Source: Methylobacterium sp. (GTDB taxonomy: Bacteria > Pseudomonadota > Alphaproteobacteria > Rhizobiales > Beijerinckiaceae). Taken from it: a stretch of DNA of 64,000 nucleotides. The notes beneath the pieces were generated by a model. That model was not told the DNA's origin. It did no database searches and saw only the letters and a program-made list of their open reading frames with translations. The stretch covers positions 39,148-103,147 of the forward strand of contig PNLY01000008.1 in the NCBI GenBank assembly GCA_013823325.1, read 5' to 3'. Both the position numbers and the translations under genes were made by a program. Of the stretch, positions 1-7,571 are shown piece by piece (positions within the stretch are counted from its first letter, which is position 1; each line of letters starts with the position of its first letter).

Positions 1-2
1 GG

Positions 3-374
3 GTCGTCGGCACGCCCGAGCAATGGAACTGGCGGATCGTTCGCGCCGAGAGCGCCGACAAGGCAATCGCCCGCTGGCTCGCCGATGAAGGCTATGGTGA
101 AGGCTGCGAAGATCCCGAGCCGGACGGCAAGTGCGGCATGTGTGAAGCCTGCATGTTCGGCTACGCCGAGGCGAGCCGCGCGCCGGAATTCGATCATGTC
201 GCCAAGCCGACCCCCGGCGATTGGATCAGAGCCGGGCTCGGGCACACCTGTTGCCGCTGCAACGACGAATGCGATGCGTCGAGCGCGTACGGGATCGGCG
301 ACGAAGCGGTCTGCAATTTCTGCATCACCGCCGGCGAACGGCTTGCGATCGAGCGACAGGAAGCGAGCCAATGA
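3..374 (+). CDS. Cys-rich hypothetical protein, 5' end outside the window
   Basis: The frame is open from base 3, so the start lies left of the window; 123 codons are visible before the TGA at 372-374. The C-terminal half has clustered cysteines (CGMCEAC, CCRCNDEC and CNFC), which suggests one or two zinc-ribbon or treble-clef type metal sites, though I recognise no named family. The stop overlaps the next in-frame ATG as ATGA (371-374), so it is probably co-transcribed with the DUF5131 gene. It belongs to the integrated element that ends near 5796. A phage or ICE accessory protein is the likeliest class; the function is unknown. Confidence 0.6.
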   Translation, partial: VVGTPEQWNWRIVRAESADKAIARWLADEGYGEGCEDPEPDGKCGMCEACMFGYAEASRAPEFDHVAKPTPGDWIRAGLGHTCCRCNDECDASSAYGIGDEAVCNFCITAGERLAIERQEASQ

Positions 375-547
375 TCGCCTGGCTCGACGCCGCGTTGCCG
401 CCGCTCGATCCGGCGCTCGGCTTCATCCTGCTGCTCGCTGCCGGCGCCGGCTTCGGCGTGGCCCGTCTCTTCGACCGGCCCAGGTCCAGGCCCGTGCCCG
501 AGCCCCATCGCTATGCCGACGCCCATGGCGACGTGACGGAGCCCCTC

Positions 548-1624
548 ATGGCTGACCGCAGCAACGTCGAATGGACCGATGCGACCTGGACGCCGATCAG
601 GGCGAAGCACAAGGCCACCGGCAAGGTCGGCTGGCACTGCACCCACGCCACGCCCGGCTGCGTCCATTGCTATGCCGAGGGCATGAACAAGCGCCTCGGC
701 ACCGGGCTGCCGTTCAAGCCCGGGCACGCGGACGAAGTTGAGCTCTTCCTTGACGAGCAGATGCTGCTCGCGCCGCTGCGCTGGAAGAAGCCGCGGATGA
801 TCTTCGTCTGCTCGATGACGGACCTCTTCGCCGACTTCGTGCCCGACGAGTGGATCGACCGCGTCTTCGCCGTCATGGCGCTGACGCCGCACCACACCTA
901 CCAGGTGCTGACCAAGCGCAGCGCGCGGATGCGGGCTTATCTGACTGGGACGCCGGCGCGGCTTGGGAGCATCATCTTTCTCAACGCGCTTCGCCTGCAG
1001 CCGCCCGGCGTCGATGCGGAGCAGTGGCGCCGCGCCGAGGACAGGCCTTTTCCGCTGCCGAACGTCTGGCTCGGCGTCAGCGCCGAGGATCAACGCCGCG
1101 CCGACGAACGCATCCCCGATCTACTGGCGACGCCGGCGGCGATCCGCTTCGTCAGCGCCGAGCCGCTGCTCGGGCCGATCGATTTCCGCAATCATCGCGT
1201 CTGCAGCGAGTGCGAGAACACGCCGTTCAAGCTCTTCAAGAATGACCCGCTTTGTCCGGAACCCATGCCGTTGTGGAGCGATCAGCAATGCCCGCTCCAT
1301 TGGTGGCCGTCCGACGGCTGCGACGTGACGCTTCGCTCCGGAATCGACTGGATCATCGTCGGCGGCGAGAGCGGCCGCGAGGCGCGGCCGATGCATCCCG
1401 ACTGGGCGCGCCAGATCCGCGACCAGTGCGCCGCAGCAGGCACGGCGTTCTTCTTCAAGCAATGGGGGGAGTTCGCCCCGTTGGCGAGCTTCACCGATCC
1501 GGCCGCGACTCATGAAGGCCTGCCGGAGCAGGACCGGGCAGCGGTCTACCGCGTCGGAAAGAAGCGGGCCGGCCGCCTGCTCGACGGCGTCCAGCACGAC
1601 GCGATGCCGGAGGGTAGGCGATGA
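548..1624 (+). CDS. Phage Gp37/Gp68 family protein (DUF5131)
   Basis: From the ATG at 548 the 358-residue protein begins MADRSNVEWTDATWTP, the typical start of the Gp37/Gp68 (DUF5131) family. It carries the family's three-cysteine motif C31-x6-C38-x2-C41, which resembles a radical-SAM cluster motif but with different spacing. GGESGREARPMHPDWAR and FFFKQWG in the C-terminal half are also family hallmarks. A good Shine-Dalgarno (GGAG, 6 nt upstream) supports 548. The same frame is open back to an ATG at 371 that overlaps the previous stop, which would add 59 residues including a hydrophobic segment. The biochemical role of the family is not established; a SAM-dependent or nucleic-acid function is speculation. 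Confidence 0.85.
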   Translation: MADRSNVEWTDATWTPIRAKHKATGKVGWHCTHATPGCVHCYAEGMNKRLGTGLPFKPGHADEVELFLDEQMLLAPLRWKKPRMIFVCSMTDLFADFVPDEWIDRVFAVMALTPHHTYQVLTKRSARMRAYLTGTPARLGSIIFLNALRLQPPGVDAEQWRRAEDRPFPLPNVWLGVSAEDQRRADERIPDLLATPAAIRFVSAEPLLGPIDFRNHRVCSECENTPFKLFKNDPLCPEPMPLWSDQQCPLHWWPSDGCDVTLRSGIDWIIVGGESGREARPMHPDWARQIRDQCAAAGTAFFFKQWGEFAPLASFTDPAATHEGLPEQDRAAVYRVGKKRAGRLLDGVQHDAMPEGRR

Positions 1625-1653
1625 GATACTACAGCGACACGGCGTCCGAGAGG

Positions 1654-2202
1654 CTAAAAATACTGCTTATAACCGAGCCTAGTCAGACGTTCATCCCAGT
1701 AGGCAGCCGCATCCGCGATCAGGGTTCGGACTTTGACAATTTTTCCGCTGCAGGAAACCGCCAGCCGCTGCTCGTGTTTATTTCCAGCTGGAGCCACGAA
1801 CTCGATCTTTCCGTTCTGGTCTCGTCTATATTTGAGCATGTACATCGTACTAGTCCGCACTCCGATATCGTGGCGTCCTTCCAGTCTGAAATGCTTGCCG
1901 CCATTAGCGATCTGGCGACACAGATCCAACTCGGGGAAGCCGGTGAGGCAATCGGCGTAAAAATCTTTCATACGGGCAAAGTTCTTAGGCGGGCTCTCCA
2001 GCTGCGGAAGGGTATGCCAAGTCCATTCTGCCAAGTGCCACGCAGTGGACGCGGCGTTGAATGCTGCGAAAACATGCCGGTCGTCGCCGTCGTTCTCGAA
2101 ACCAACAAGCATGTCGTATTCCCAGCGCAACTTCAAAAGCGCTTGGCGCGGATGCCACAAGCCGAAAGTTTTGCCGCGTCCATCGATATCGAGTTGGGTC
2201 AT
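1654..2202 (-). CDS. Hypothetical protein, opposite-strand cargo gene of the island
   Basis: This is a 182-residue reading frame starting MTQLDIDGRGKTFGLWHP. It lies on the strand opposite to its neighbours, tail-to-tail with the DUF5131 gene and head-to-head with the DUF4326 gene. It has a helical look with Trp-rich patches (HLAEWTWHTLP) and a conserved-looking NGGKHF motif; there is no signal peptide or membrane segment. In-frame ATGs at 2229 and 2214 are alternatives, but 2202 avoids overlap with the divergent gene and none has a clear Shine-Dalgarno. Base composition is more AT-rich than the core genome, consistent with acquired cargo (a moron). I do not recognise the family; a defence or regulatory role is possible but unsupported. 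Confidence 0.6.
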   Translation of the reverse strand: MTQLDIDGRGKTFGLWHPRQALLKLRWEYDMLVGFENDGDDRHVFAAFNAASTAWHLAEWTWHTLPQLESPPKNFARMKDFYADCLTGFPELDLCRQIANGGKHFRLEGRHDIGVRTSTMYMLKYRRDQNGKIEFVAPAGNKHEQRLAVSCSGKIVKVRTLIADAAAYWDERLTRLGYKQYF

Positions 2203-2212
2203 GGCGGGAAGC

Positions 2213-2638
2213 ATGGCTAAGGTCGACATGACGGTAAAGCATACGCCCGTCCGCCTCCAGCTCTCTCGCCGCAAGGGCTTCGACCTGCAGGCGATATCGC
2301 AGGCCACCAACGGCCTGCCAGCAGTGAAGGTCACGCGGCCCGGCATCTACGGAAACCCCTTCGTACACCACGACATGGCGCAGGCCGTCGCAGCCTTCCG
2401 TCGCCACTGCCAGGGCGGGACACAGGCTTTCGAGATGGGGCCGGGCAAGCTCCAGTTCGCTACGACTCTGCACCAGAACAGCCTGCATTGGGCTTGGCCC
2501 GAATGGCTTCGCTCGGAAGGGCTTGCCGCGATCCGCGGCAAGAACCTCGCCTGCTGGTGCAAGCCGGGCGCGCCCTGCCATGCCGACGTGCTGCTCGAGC
2601 TGGCGAACCGGCCGGTCTGCGAGGCGGTAGCGCCATGA
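2213..2638 (+). CDS. DUF4326 domain-containing protein
   Basis: A 141-residue protein with the DUF4326 pattern: RLQLSRRKGFDLQ near the N-terminus, then KVTRPGIYGNPF, a central LRSEGLAAIRGKNLACWC and a final CHADVLLELAN. The two-cysteine stretch CWCKPGAPCHAD is the family hallmark; DUF4326 members are common in phages and their function is unknown. The start at 2213 has GGGAAG just upstream; 2228 (MTVKHTPV) is also possible. The stop overlaps the next ATG (ATGA at 2635-2638), so translation is probably coupled to the excisionase-like gene that follows. Confidence 0.8.
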   Translation: MAKVDMTVKHTPVRLQLSRRKGFDLQAISQATNGLPAVKVTRPGIYGNPFVHHDMAQAVAAFRRHCQGGTQAFEMGPGKLQFATTLHQNSLHWAWPEWLRSEGLAAIRGKNLACWCKPGAPCHADVLLELANRPVCEAVAP

Positions 2639-3023
2639 CCGCGGACGATCTCTTCACCCCGGCGCAAGCGATGGGCCTGCTGAAATGCTCCCCCAAGATC
2701 CTGCGCGACTATGTCCGCAGGGGCGAGCTCAGCTACATCCTGAAGGGCTCGGGCTTGAAGCGGCCCCGCCGCCTGTTCCATCCTGACGATCTGGCTGCTT
2801 TCGTCGCCCGCCGGAGGAAGACCGAATGTCCGTCTACAAGCCCAAGGGCCGGGACACCTACGTCATCGACTTCCAATGTGGTGGCCGTCGATTTTGCGCC
2901 CCGCCACGAACCGCCGGGAAGCGGAGCGGCTCGAAGTTGCCGAGCGCGAACGTGCCAAGCAGGTCATCGCGCAAGAGCGCGCCGCTGCCGCAGCCTTCCG
3001 GGGCGAAGCCCCGCTCACGCTGA
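2635..3023 (+). CDS. Excisionase-like helix-turn-helix protein, frame disrupted
   Basis: It starts at the ATG of an ATGA overlap. Residues 8-60 (FTPAQAMGLLKCSPKILRD... RRLFHPDDLAAFVARRR) form a MerR-like winged HTH typical of phage excisionases, probably the Xis partner of the adjacent integrase. As sequenced, this frame does not stop until 3816, which would append over 300 residues of integrase shadow. If one base were restored near 2896-2906 the frame would instead end at 3021-3023, giving a protein of about 129 residues. The same single correction restores the overlapping integrase N-terminus, so I annotate the corrected end. Whether the lesion is real or a sequencing error cannot be told from one sequence. 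Confidence 0.55.
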
Positions 3024-3970
3024 AAGCCGCCGCCGAGCGCTACTGGACCGAGGCCGGACAGCACCATGCCGGCGCCGACACCACCTGGACCGACATGCGC
3101 CGCGCCATGGGCTTCTTCGGCGAGGGCAGGCGGATCGACGAGATCGCCGACGTCGATCTCGCCGGCTTCATCGCCTGGCGCCGGGGGCAGACCGTCAAGG
3201 GCCGCAAGACGCTGAAGGACGGCAGCCCGGTGCCGCTCGTCTCGAATGCGACGGTGAACCGCTCGACGGTCGACCTGTTGCGCAAGCTCTTCACCCATGT
3301 CCGCAAGAAGTGGAAGATCGCGCTGCCGGCCGAGCCGGACTGGAAGGTGCATCGCCTCGAGGAGCGCGGCGAGCTGGTGCGCGAGATCCGCGAGGGAGAT
3401 CAGGAAGCCAGCATCGGCGAGGCCCTGCCGCCGGGCTATCGCGATCTCTGGCGCTTTGCCCTGGCGAGCGGCTTGCGCCTCGCCGAATGCTTCCTGCGCT
3501 GGGAGCAGGTCGACCGGGCGGCCGGCACGATCACCGTCGTGCAGAAGGGCGCGCGCGACCACACAATTCCGCTGACGCGCGAGATGCAGGCGATCCTCGC
3601 CGCCAGCGCCGGCCAGGACGGCGAATGGGTCTTCTGCTATGTCGCCCGCCGCACCCGCCGAGCGGAAGGCAAGGTGCTGGTCGAGCGCGGCAAGCGCTAC
3701 CCCGTCACCTATTCGGGCATGAAGTCAGAATGGCGTCGCAAGGTGAAGACCGATCTCGACCTCGACCTGCGCTTCCACGACACGCGCCACACCCGCGCCA
3801 CCCGCCTGCTGCGTAGCACCGGCAACCTCAAGGTCGTGCAGCGGCTGCTTGGCCATGCCGACATCGACACGACCGCGCGCTTCTACGCGCATGTCACGCT
3901 CGACGACGTCCGCGCCGCATTGGAAGGAGGCAAGGCCGTTCAACCGTCGCGTGGTGTTAGGCGCCGTTGA
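2876..3970 (+). CDS. Tyrosine recombinase (phage/island integrase), apparent N-terminal frameshift
   Basis: The catalytic domain is complete. In numbering from 2876 the residues are R201 (ASGLRLAE), K224, H301 and R304 (HDTRHTR), H327 (LLGHAD) and the nucleophile Y337 (RFYAHV). A SAM-like core-binding domain spans roughly residues 45-150. The natural N-terminus MSVYKPKGRDTYVIDF lies in another frame starting at 2826 with a good start context; the two frames meet near 2896-2906, implying one missing base. The enzyme may therefore be a pseudogene, or may be made from an internal start. It presumably recombined the element into the tRNA-Pro(GGG) gene whose 3' half is at 5752-5796. Confidence 0.8.
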   Translation: MWWPSILRPATNRREAERLEVAERERAKQVIAQERAAAAAFRGEAPLTLKAAAERYWTEAGQHHAGADTTWTDMRRAMGFFGEGRRIDEIADVDLAGFIAWRRGQTVKGRKTLKDGSPVPLVSNATVNRSTVDLLRKLFTHVRKKWKIALPAEPDWKVHRLEERGELVREIREGDQEASIGEALPPGYRDLWRFALASGLRLAECFLRWEQVDRAAGTITVVQKGARDHTIPLTREMQAILAASAGQDGEWVFCYVARRTRRAEGKVLVERGKRYPVTYSGMKSEWRRKVKTDLDLDLRFHDTRHTRATRLLRSTGNLKVVQRLLGHADIDTTARFYAHVTLDDVRAALEGGKAVQPSRGVRRR

Positions 3971-4071
3971 GGAAATTGAGCTGTGATACAGGTGATTGGC
4001 GCATCTGAGGTTTATTGTTGCGAAAATTACACGGGCTGGTCACAATAGAAATCGTAGTTTGGATTGAACCC

Positions 4072-5643
4072 ATGCGCTATTTCTACCAGGCACGCTCCTC
4101 ATTCATTGCAGCTGCGGCATTCTCAGTCGTAAGTGTTGCGCAAGCTGGTGAGTTGAAATTTAGAGAAGAGATACCCAATGTAATAATTGCTATTGCTATG
4201 TCTCAAAGTAAAGATGATTGGACAGACAGCAAATTAATTAAATTAGATCGTCGCAATAAATTGGACTACTTCACAATAAAAGTCGATAACTGTAAAACCA
4301 ATTTTAAGATTAGAACTTTGCTGGCGGAATATATTTTTAGTGACATAGACGTTTGTACTGTTTCTGATGTGTTGTTTACCGGGAATTTGATTGTCATCGG
4401 CTCGCAGGTAGTGCGCCCTTCCCAAAGGCGTTCGTTTGACACCGCAACCGCCTCGGGTAGCGCGCCGATCCCGACGACGGCATTGGCGTTCGCGCCCGGA
4501 AGTGCCGCGGACGACAAGCCCACACTAGTTAAGGTTCCTCTGCCGCCCACGCGCCCAGCAAGTGCTGGCCCTGGTGATGACTCGGAGGCTAGCGAATTTG
4601 CGAAAGCGGCATCCGGGCAGGTCTCCAGTGTTTTTGATCCCCGTCTGACCGAATTTCTATTCGCGACAAATCGAACCCGTCCCGACGCCAAGAAGACGAC
4701 GAAATTTGGCTACGGGCGGCAGGAATGGCTGACTCTGGGGGCCGCCCGAGTGAGGGTGCCCGAGGATCACAAAGTCGGACGGATCGAGCTTCCCGACACA
4801 GGTTATACCCTCTTCGGCGTCAAGTTTGGTGGGGAAAATTTCGACAAGAAAAAGCACTTTCAAATCCAGAATATCTCGACTTTGAACAAGGAGCGCTGGC
4901 TCGAACTAGCGAAGGCAGCGTCCAACAGCGAAGAAGCCTTGATTTTTGTACATGGATTCAACGTTGAGTTTGAGGAAGCGATTTTGCGGACTTCGCAGAT
5001 CATCTTCGATGTTCAGTACGAAGGTCTCGCCGTCCTCTTTTCGTGGCCAAGCAAGGGTGGCGTGCTTGATTACCGATATGATGGCGAGAGCGCGCTGCAT
5101 GCGCGAAAGCACTTCATCGATCTGCTGCGGCTCTTGCAGAGCGACGTGCAGGTAAAAAAGGTGAACATTCTCGCCCACAGCATGGGCAATTTTCTCGTCA
5201 CCGATGCCCTTGCGGGACAGGTTGGTCGCTCGAATCCTCCGCAGGTAAATGAACTGATCATGGCGGCGCCGGACGTTGATCGCGATCAGTTTCTGCAGAA
5301 TGTTGAGGGCGTCCGCTCTCTGACCAAGGGCATAACTCTTTACGCGTCGGCCGCAGACAGGGCTCTTGTCGCATCCCGCACACTGGCTAGCGCACCTCGC
5401 GCGGGTGACCTGTTCGGCGGCAAGCCGGTCCTCGCAGATGGTGTCCAGTCGATCGATGCGACAGTCCTCGGTGAGGAGATGCTCGGGCTGAACCATTCGA
5501 CCTTCGCTGAAAAGCGAGCGCTGATGAACGACCTGAGACTGCTCTTGTCAGGGATCCGGCCGCCTAACAAGCGCCTGACGGAGATCCGCGCGATGCCGGA
5601 GAATGCCCCCAATAAACCGGAGTATTGGCGGTTCACCGACTGA
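4072..5643 (+). CDS. Exported alpha/beta-hydrolase of the DUF900 type
   Basis: The 523-residue product starts with a signal peptide (basic RYFYQARSS, hydrophobic core, AQA cleavage site near residue 23). The C-terminal ~330 residues form an alpha/beta-hydrolase fold of the DUF900 family: strand motif ALIFVHGFN, nucleophile elbow AHSMGN with Ser370, acid Asp401 in AAPDVD, and His475 in LNHSTF. The N-terminal ~120 residues have no recognised domain and are encoded by markedly AT-rich DNA (about 4080-4390), followed by a Pro/Ser-rich linker. The gene stands alone between the integrase and attR, so it is island cargo. An esterase or lipase acting in the envelope is a reasonable guess; the substrate is unknown. 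Confidence 0.75.
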   Translation: MRYFYQARSSFIAAAAFSVVSVAQAGELKFREEIPNVIIAIAMSQSKDDWTDSKLIKLDRRNKLDYFTIKVDNCKTNFKIRTLLAEYIFSDIDVCTVSDVLFTGNLIVIGSQVVRPSQRRSFDTATASGSAPIPTTALAFAPGSAADDKPTLVKVPLPPTRPASAGPGDDSEASEFAKAASGQVSSVFDPRLTEFLFATNRTRPDAKKTTKFGYGRQEWLTLGAARVRVPEDHKVGRIELPDTGYTLFGVKFGGENFDKKKHFQIQNISTLNKERWLELAKAASNSEEALIFVHGFNVEFEEAILRTSQIIFDVQYEGLAVLFSWPSKGGVLDYRYDGESALHARKHFIDLLRLLQSDVQVKKVNILAHSMGNFLVTDALAGQVGRSNPPQVNELIMAAPDVDRDQFLQNVEGVRSLTKGITLYASAADRALVASRTLASAPRAGDLFGGKPVLADGVQSIDATVLGEEMLGLNHSTFAEKRALMNDLRLLLSGIRPPNKRLTEIRAMPENAPNKPEYWRFTD

Positions 5644-5751
5644 CCTAGGAACCGATCAGCGACTGGGTTTCCCGACGAAAGTCCCGTCGGCGGTGAACAT
5701 AAGGACGGAAGCGTTTGTTACTCATTGGAAACTGGACCTGTGCGTCTAACG

Positions 5752-5796
5752 CTGGGGGACAAGGGGTCGGAGGTTCGAATCCTCTCGCTCCGACCA
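5752..5796 (+). repeat. attR: 3' half of tRNA-Pro(GGG) left by island integration
   Basis: The 45 bases start at the anticodon loop CTGGGGG (GGG anticodon) and continue through the 3' anticodon stem ACAAG, variable loop, T-arm GGAGG-TTCGAAT-CCTCT, acceptor strand CGCTCCG, discriminator A and encoded CCA. The 5' stem partner (CTTGT) and the D-arm and 5' acceptor strand (CGGAGCG) are absent upstream, so this is not a functional tRNA. Tyrosine integrases commonly use the anticodon-loop-to-3'-end segment as attB, so this is best read as the distal attachment site of the element carrying the integrase at 2876-3970. Confidence 0.8.
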
Positions 5797-6204
5797 TTCT
5801 TCTCTTTGATCTCGGTTTTGCGAGAAGCGGCTTGGCCGCCCGCACTGGCGCGTTCTGACGAAACCGGCTCAGGCACCGCCAACTGGCGGACATGTCCGCC
5901 AATCAGCCGCCGCGCGCTCCCATGCCGTTCCGTCCAGTGAGAATCATCGTCGCCTTGTCGCTCCTTGCTTTCGCGCTTTGCGCTTGCGCACGGGAGCGGG
6001 CAGGCCCGGCGACATGCCATACCCACAAGGCCGGGAATGGCGATTTGACCGAGTGCGATTGAAAGCTGGCGGCCTCAATCTGGTGCTGTCTCGTTTCGGA
6101 GCGCTTGGCTCTTCCCTTGTTGGCCGTCTCTTAAGGCTTCGATTGCGCGGTCTCTGCCATGGGCGCAGGGTCGACGCCTCGCAGCAGGAACGGGACATAT
6201 CGTC
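5797..6204. other. Sparse region between island end and polysaccharide locus
   Basis: About 400 bases follow the attachment site. I find only one weak short reading frame here (5922-6062, listed separately). Longer antisense frames over the tRNA fragment translate to GARGFEPPTP and SERIRTSDP, well-known artefacts of tRNA 3' ends. No promoter or terminator stands out. Confidence 0.4.
5922..6062 (+). CDS. Possible small lipoprotein-like peptide (46 aa)
   Basis: A 46-codon frame with a basic start (MPFRPVR), a hydrophobic run and cysteines in FALCACARER that could act as a lipoprotein signal, then a short polar tail ending TECD. The lipobox is imperfect and there is no Shine-Dalgarno, so support is weak. 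It lies just outside the island boundary. A small entericidin-type lipoprotein is one reading; a random frame is the alternative. Confidence 0.25.
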   Translation: MPFRPVRIIVALSLLAFALCACARERAGPATCHTHKAGNGDLTECD

Positions 6205-6345
6205 ATGTCGATGGCGCTGACCGAACGTCGGCCGCTGCGGTCGCAGGACCTCTCCGGGGCGGGCAAGGGCTCGATGGAGAGCTTTTTCGCCGGGTGGCGC
6301 CTCGTGACGACCTATGCCTACATCGTGGTGCGCAAGGAACGCTGA
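6205..6345 (+). CDS. Small uncharacterised protein (46 aa)
   Basis: A 46-codon frame starting MSMALTERRP, with MESFFAGWRLVTTYAYIVV near the C-terminus and a basic tail. Almost every codon ends in G or C, as in the core genes around it, which argues for coding. A purine-rich AGGAACGGGA lies somewhat far upstream. The last 28 bases overlap, tail-to-tail, the 3' end of the O-antigen ligase gene. The C-terminal hydrophobic stretch could be membrane-associated. I recognise no family. Confidence 0.4.
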   Translation: MSMALTERRPLRSQDLSGAGKGSMESFFAGWRLVTTYAYIVVRKER

Positions 6346-7571
6346 CTTTCCGGGGGCGGCGTCCGCAGGGCCGCCAGGCCCCAGATCAGGCCGAGCATCA
6401 GGTAGAAATGGCGCCAGTGATCGGTGTCGATCTGCAGGCCCTGCAGGATCGTGACGAACAGCGCCGACCAGATCACGATCGCATGGCCCTGCCAGGGCGT
6501 GCGGCGGAAGACGGCGCGCCAGCCGGCGATGCAGGTCGCGACCGTCAGCGCCAGATAGGTGATGCCGCCGAGCCAGCCATAGGAGGCGAAGGCGTTGATG
6601 TAGACGTTGTGCGGGTCTTCCGGGAAGGTGAAGCGGAAGCGCAGCGGCCCGAAGCCGTTCGGCAGGTCGAGCAGCAGCGGCAGCGAACGCAACTGGCTGC
6701 CGAAGCGGCCGGTGACGCCCTGGTCATAGTCCTGGTCCAGGCTGGCGCGGATCTCGAAGACACTGCGGATGTTCTCGAAGGAGAGCGCGATCAGCAGGGC
6801 GACGACGACCAGCACCAGCATGACCAGCGTCAGGAAGACGATGCGGGCACGCTGCGCCGTGCTGCTCGAGGTCAGGAAGGTCAGGCTCGTCATCAGCAGG
6901 GCCGCGGCGACGAGATTGCCCCAGGCCCCGCGCGAGAAGGTGAGGAACAGCGCCAGCAGCGGCACGCTCATCAGCAGGAAGCCCTTCGCCAGCCCGATGC
7001 GGCCGGTGAGGATGGCATGCAGCAAATAGGTTAGCGGCAGCACCAGGAAGGGGCCGAGCACGTTCGGGTCCTTGAACGTGCCGGACGCACGCGAGGCGTA
7101 GGTGAACACGCTAGAGAGACCGCCGACGTCGAAATAGCCGAGGATGGCGGCGAGGCCCGCGCACCAGGCGGCGAAGAGATAGCCCTTGCGCAGCGTCTCC
7201 AGCCGGCCGAGCGGATCTTCCGCCATGATCGCGGCGAAGAAGATCGCGGTAAGCATCAGGTAGACCGAGACGGCGGTGAAACGGACGGAGGCCGGCTCGT
7301 CCATCCAGGGGATCAGCGCGATTACGCCGCCGATATTGTAGACGAGCAGCAGCACTGCCATGGGCAGCAGCTTCTGCGAGAAGCGGATGCCGGTGATCGC
7401 GAAGACGAGCAGCGTGATCGGAAAGACGAATTCGTAAGGCGAGGGCTCGATCAGGGCGAGGAAGCTCACTGCCATCAGCAGCCACAGCGTGCCCCGCTTG
7501 ATCGCGGCATAGGAGACGGTCAGCCCCCTGCGCCGGGCCTTGCCGTCCGGTTGCTGCGCCAGCGCGCTCAA
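6318..7571 (-). CDS. O-antigen ligase/polymerase family membrane protein (Wzy/ExoQ type)
   Basis: This 417-residue protein is almost entirely transmembrane, with about ten to twelve helices. It has the Wzy_C-type features: the small-residue loop ASGTFKDPNVLGPFLVLP, then FLTFSRGAWGN, and a large periplasmic loop with GFGPLRFRFTFPEDPHNVY before the last helices. Such proteins join or polymerise polysaccharide repeat units on undecaprenyl carriers at the periplasmic face. Its ATG overlaps the stop of the priming transferase upstream (ATGA), so the two form a minus-strand operon. Exopolysaccharide polymerase (ExoQ-like) and lipopolysaccharide ligase cannot be told apart from sequence; the neighbours favour polymerase. 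Confidence 0.85.
   Translation of the reverse strand: MSALAQQPDGKARRRGLTVSYAAIKRGTLWLLMAVSFLALIEPSPYEFVFPITLLVFAITGIRFSQKLLPMAVLLLVYNIGGVIALIPWMDEPASVRFTAVSVYLMLTAIFFAAIMAEDPLGRLETLRKGYLFAAWCAGLAAILGYFDVGGLSSVFTYASRASGTFKDPNVLGPFLVLPLTYLLHAILTGRIGLAKGFLLMSVPLLALFLTFSRGAWGNLVAAALLMTSLTFLTSSSTAQRARIVFLTLVMLVLVVVALLIALSFENIRSVFEIRASLDQDYDQGVTGRFGSQLRSLPLLLDLPNGFGPLRFRFTFPEDPHNVYINAFASYGWLGGITYLALTVATCIAGWRAVFRRTPWQGHAIVIWSALFVTILQGLQIDTDHWRHFYLMLGLIWGLAALRTPPPESQRSLRTTM

Noticed and set aside
2488-3816. A 442-residue plus-strand protein across xis and int
   Set aside because: Only the first part after 2635 is HTH-like; the rest is an out-of-frame shadow of the integrase created by the missing base.
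5700-5796. A complete class II tRNA using CGGAAGCG at 5706 as 5' acceptor strand
   Set aside because: The acceptor match has an extra base and no D-arm or anticodon stem can be formed; only the 3' half is real.
5645-6026. Minus-strand frames reading GARGFEPPTP and SERIRTSDP over the tRNA fragment
   Set aside because: These are the well-known spurious translations of the antisense of tRNA 3' ends; no start context or codon bias supports them.
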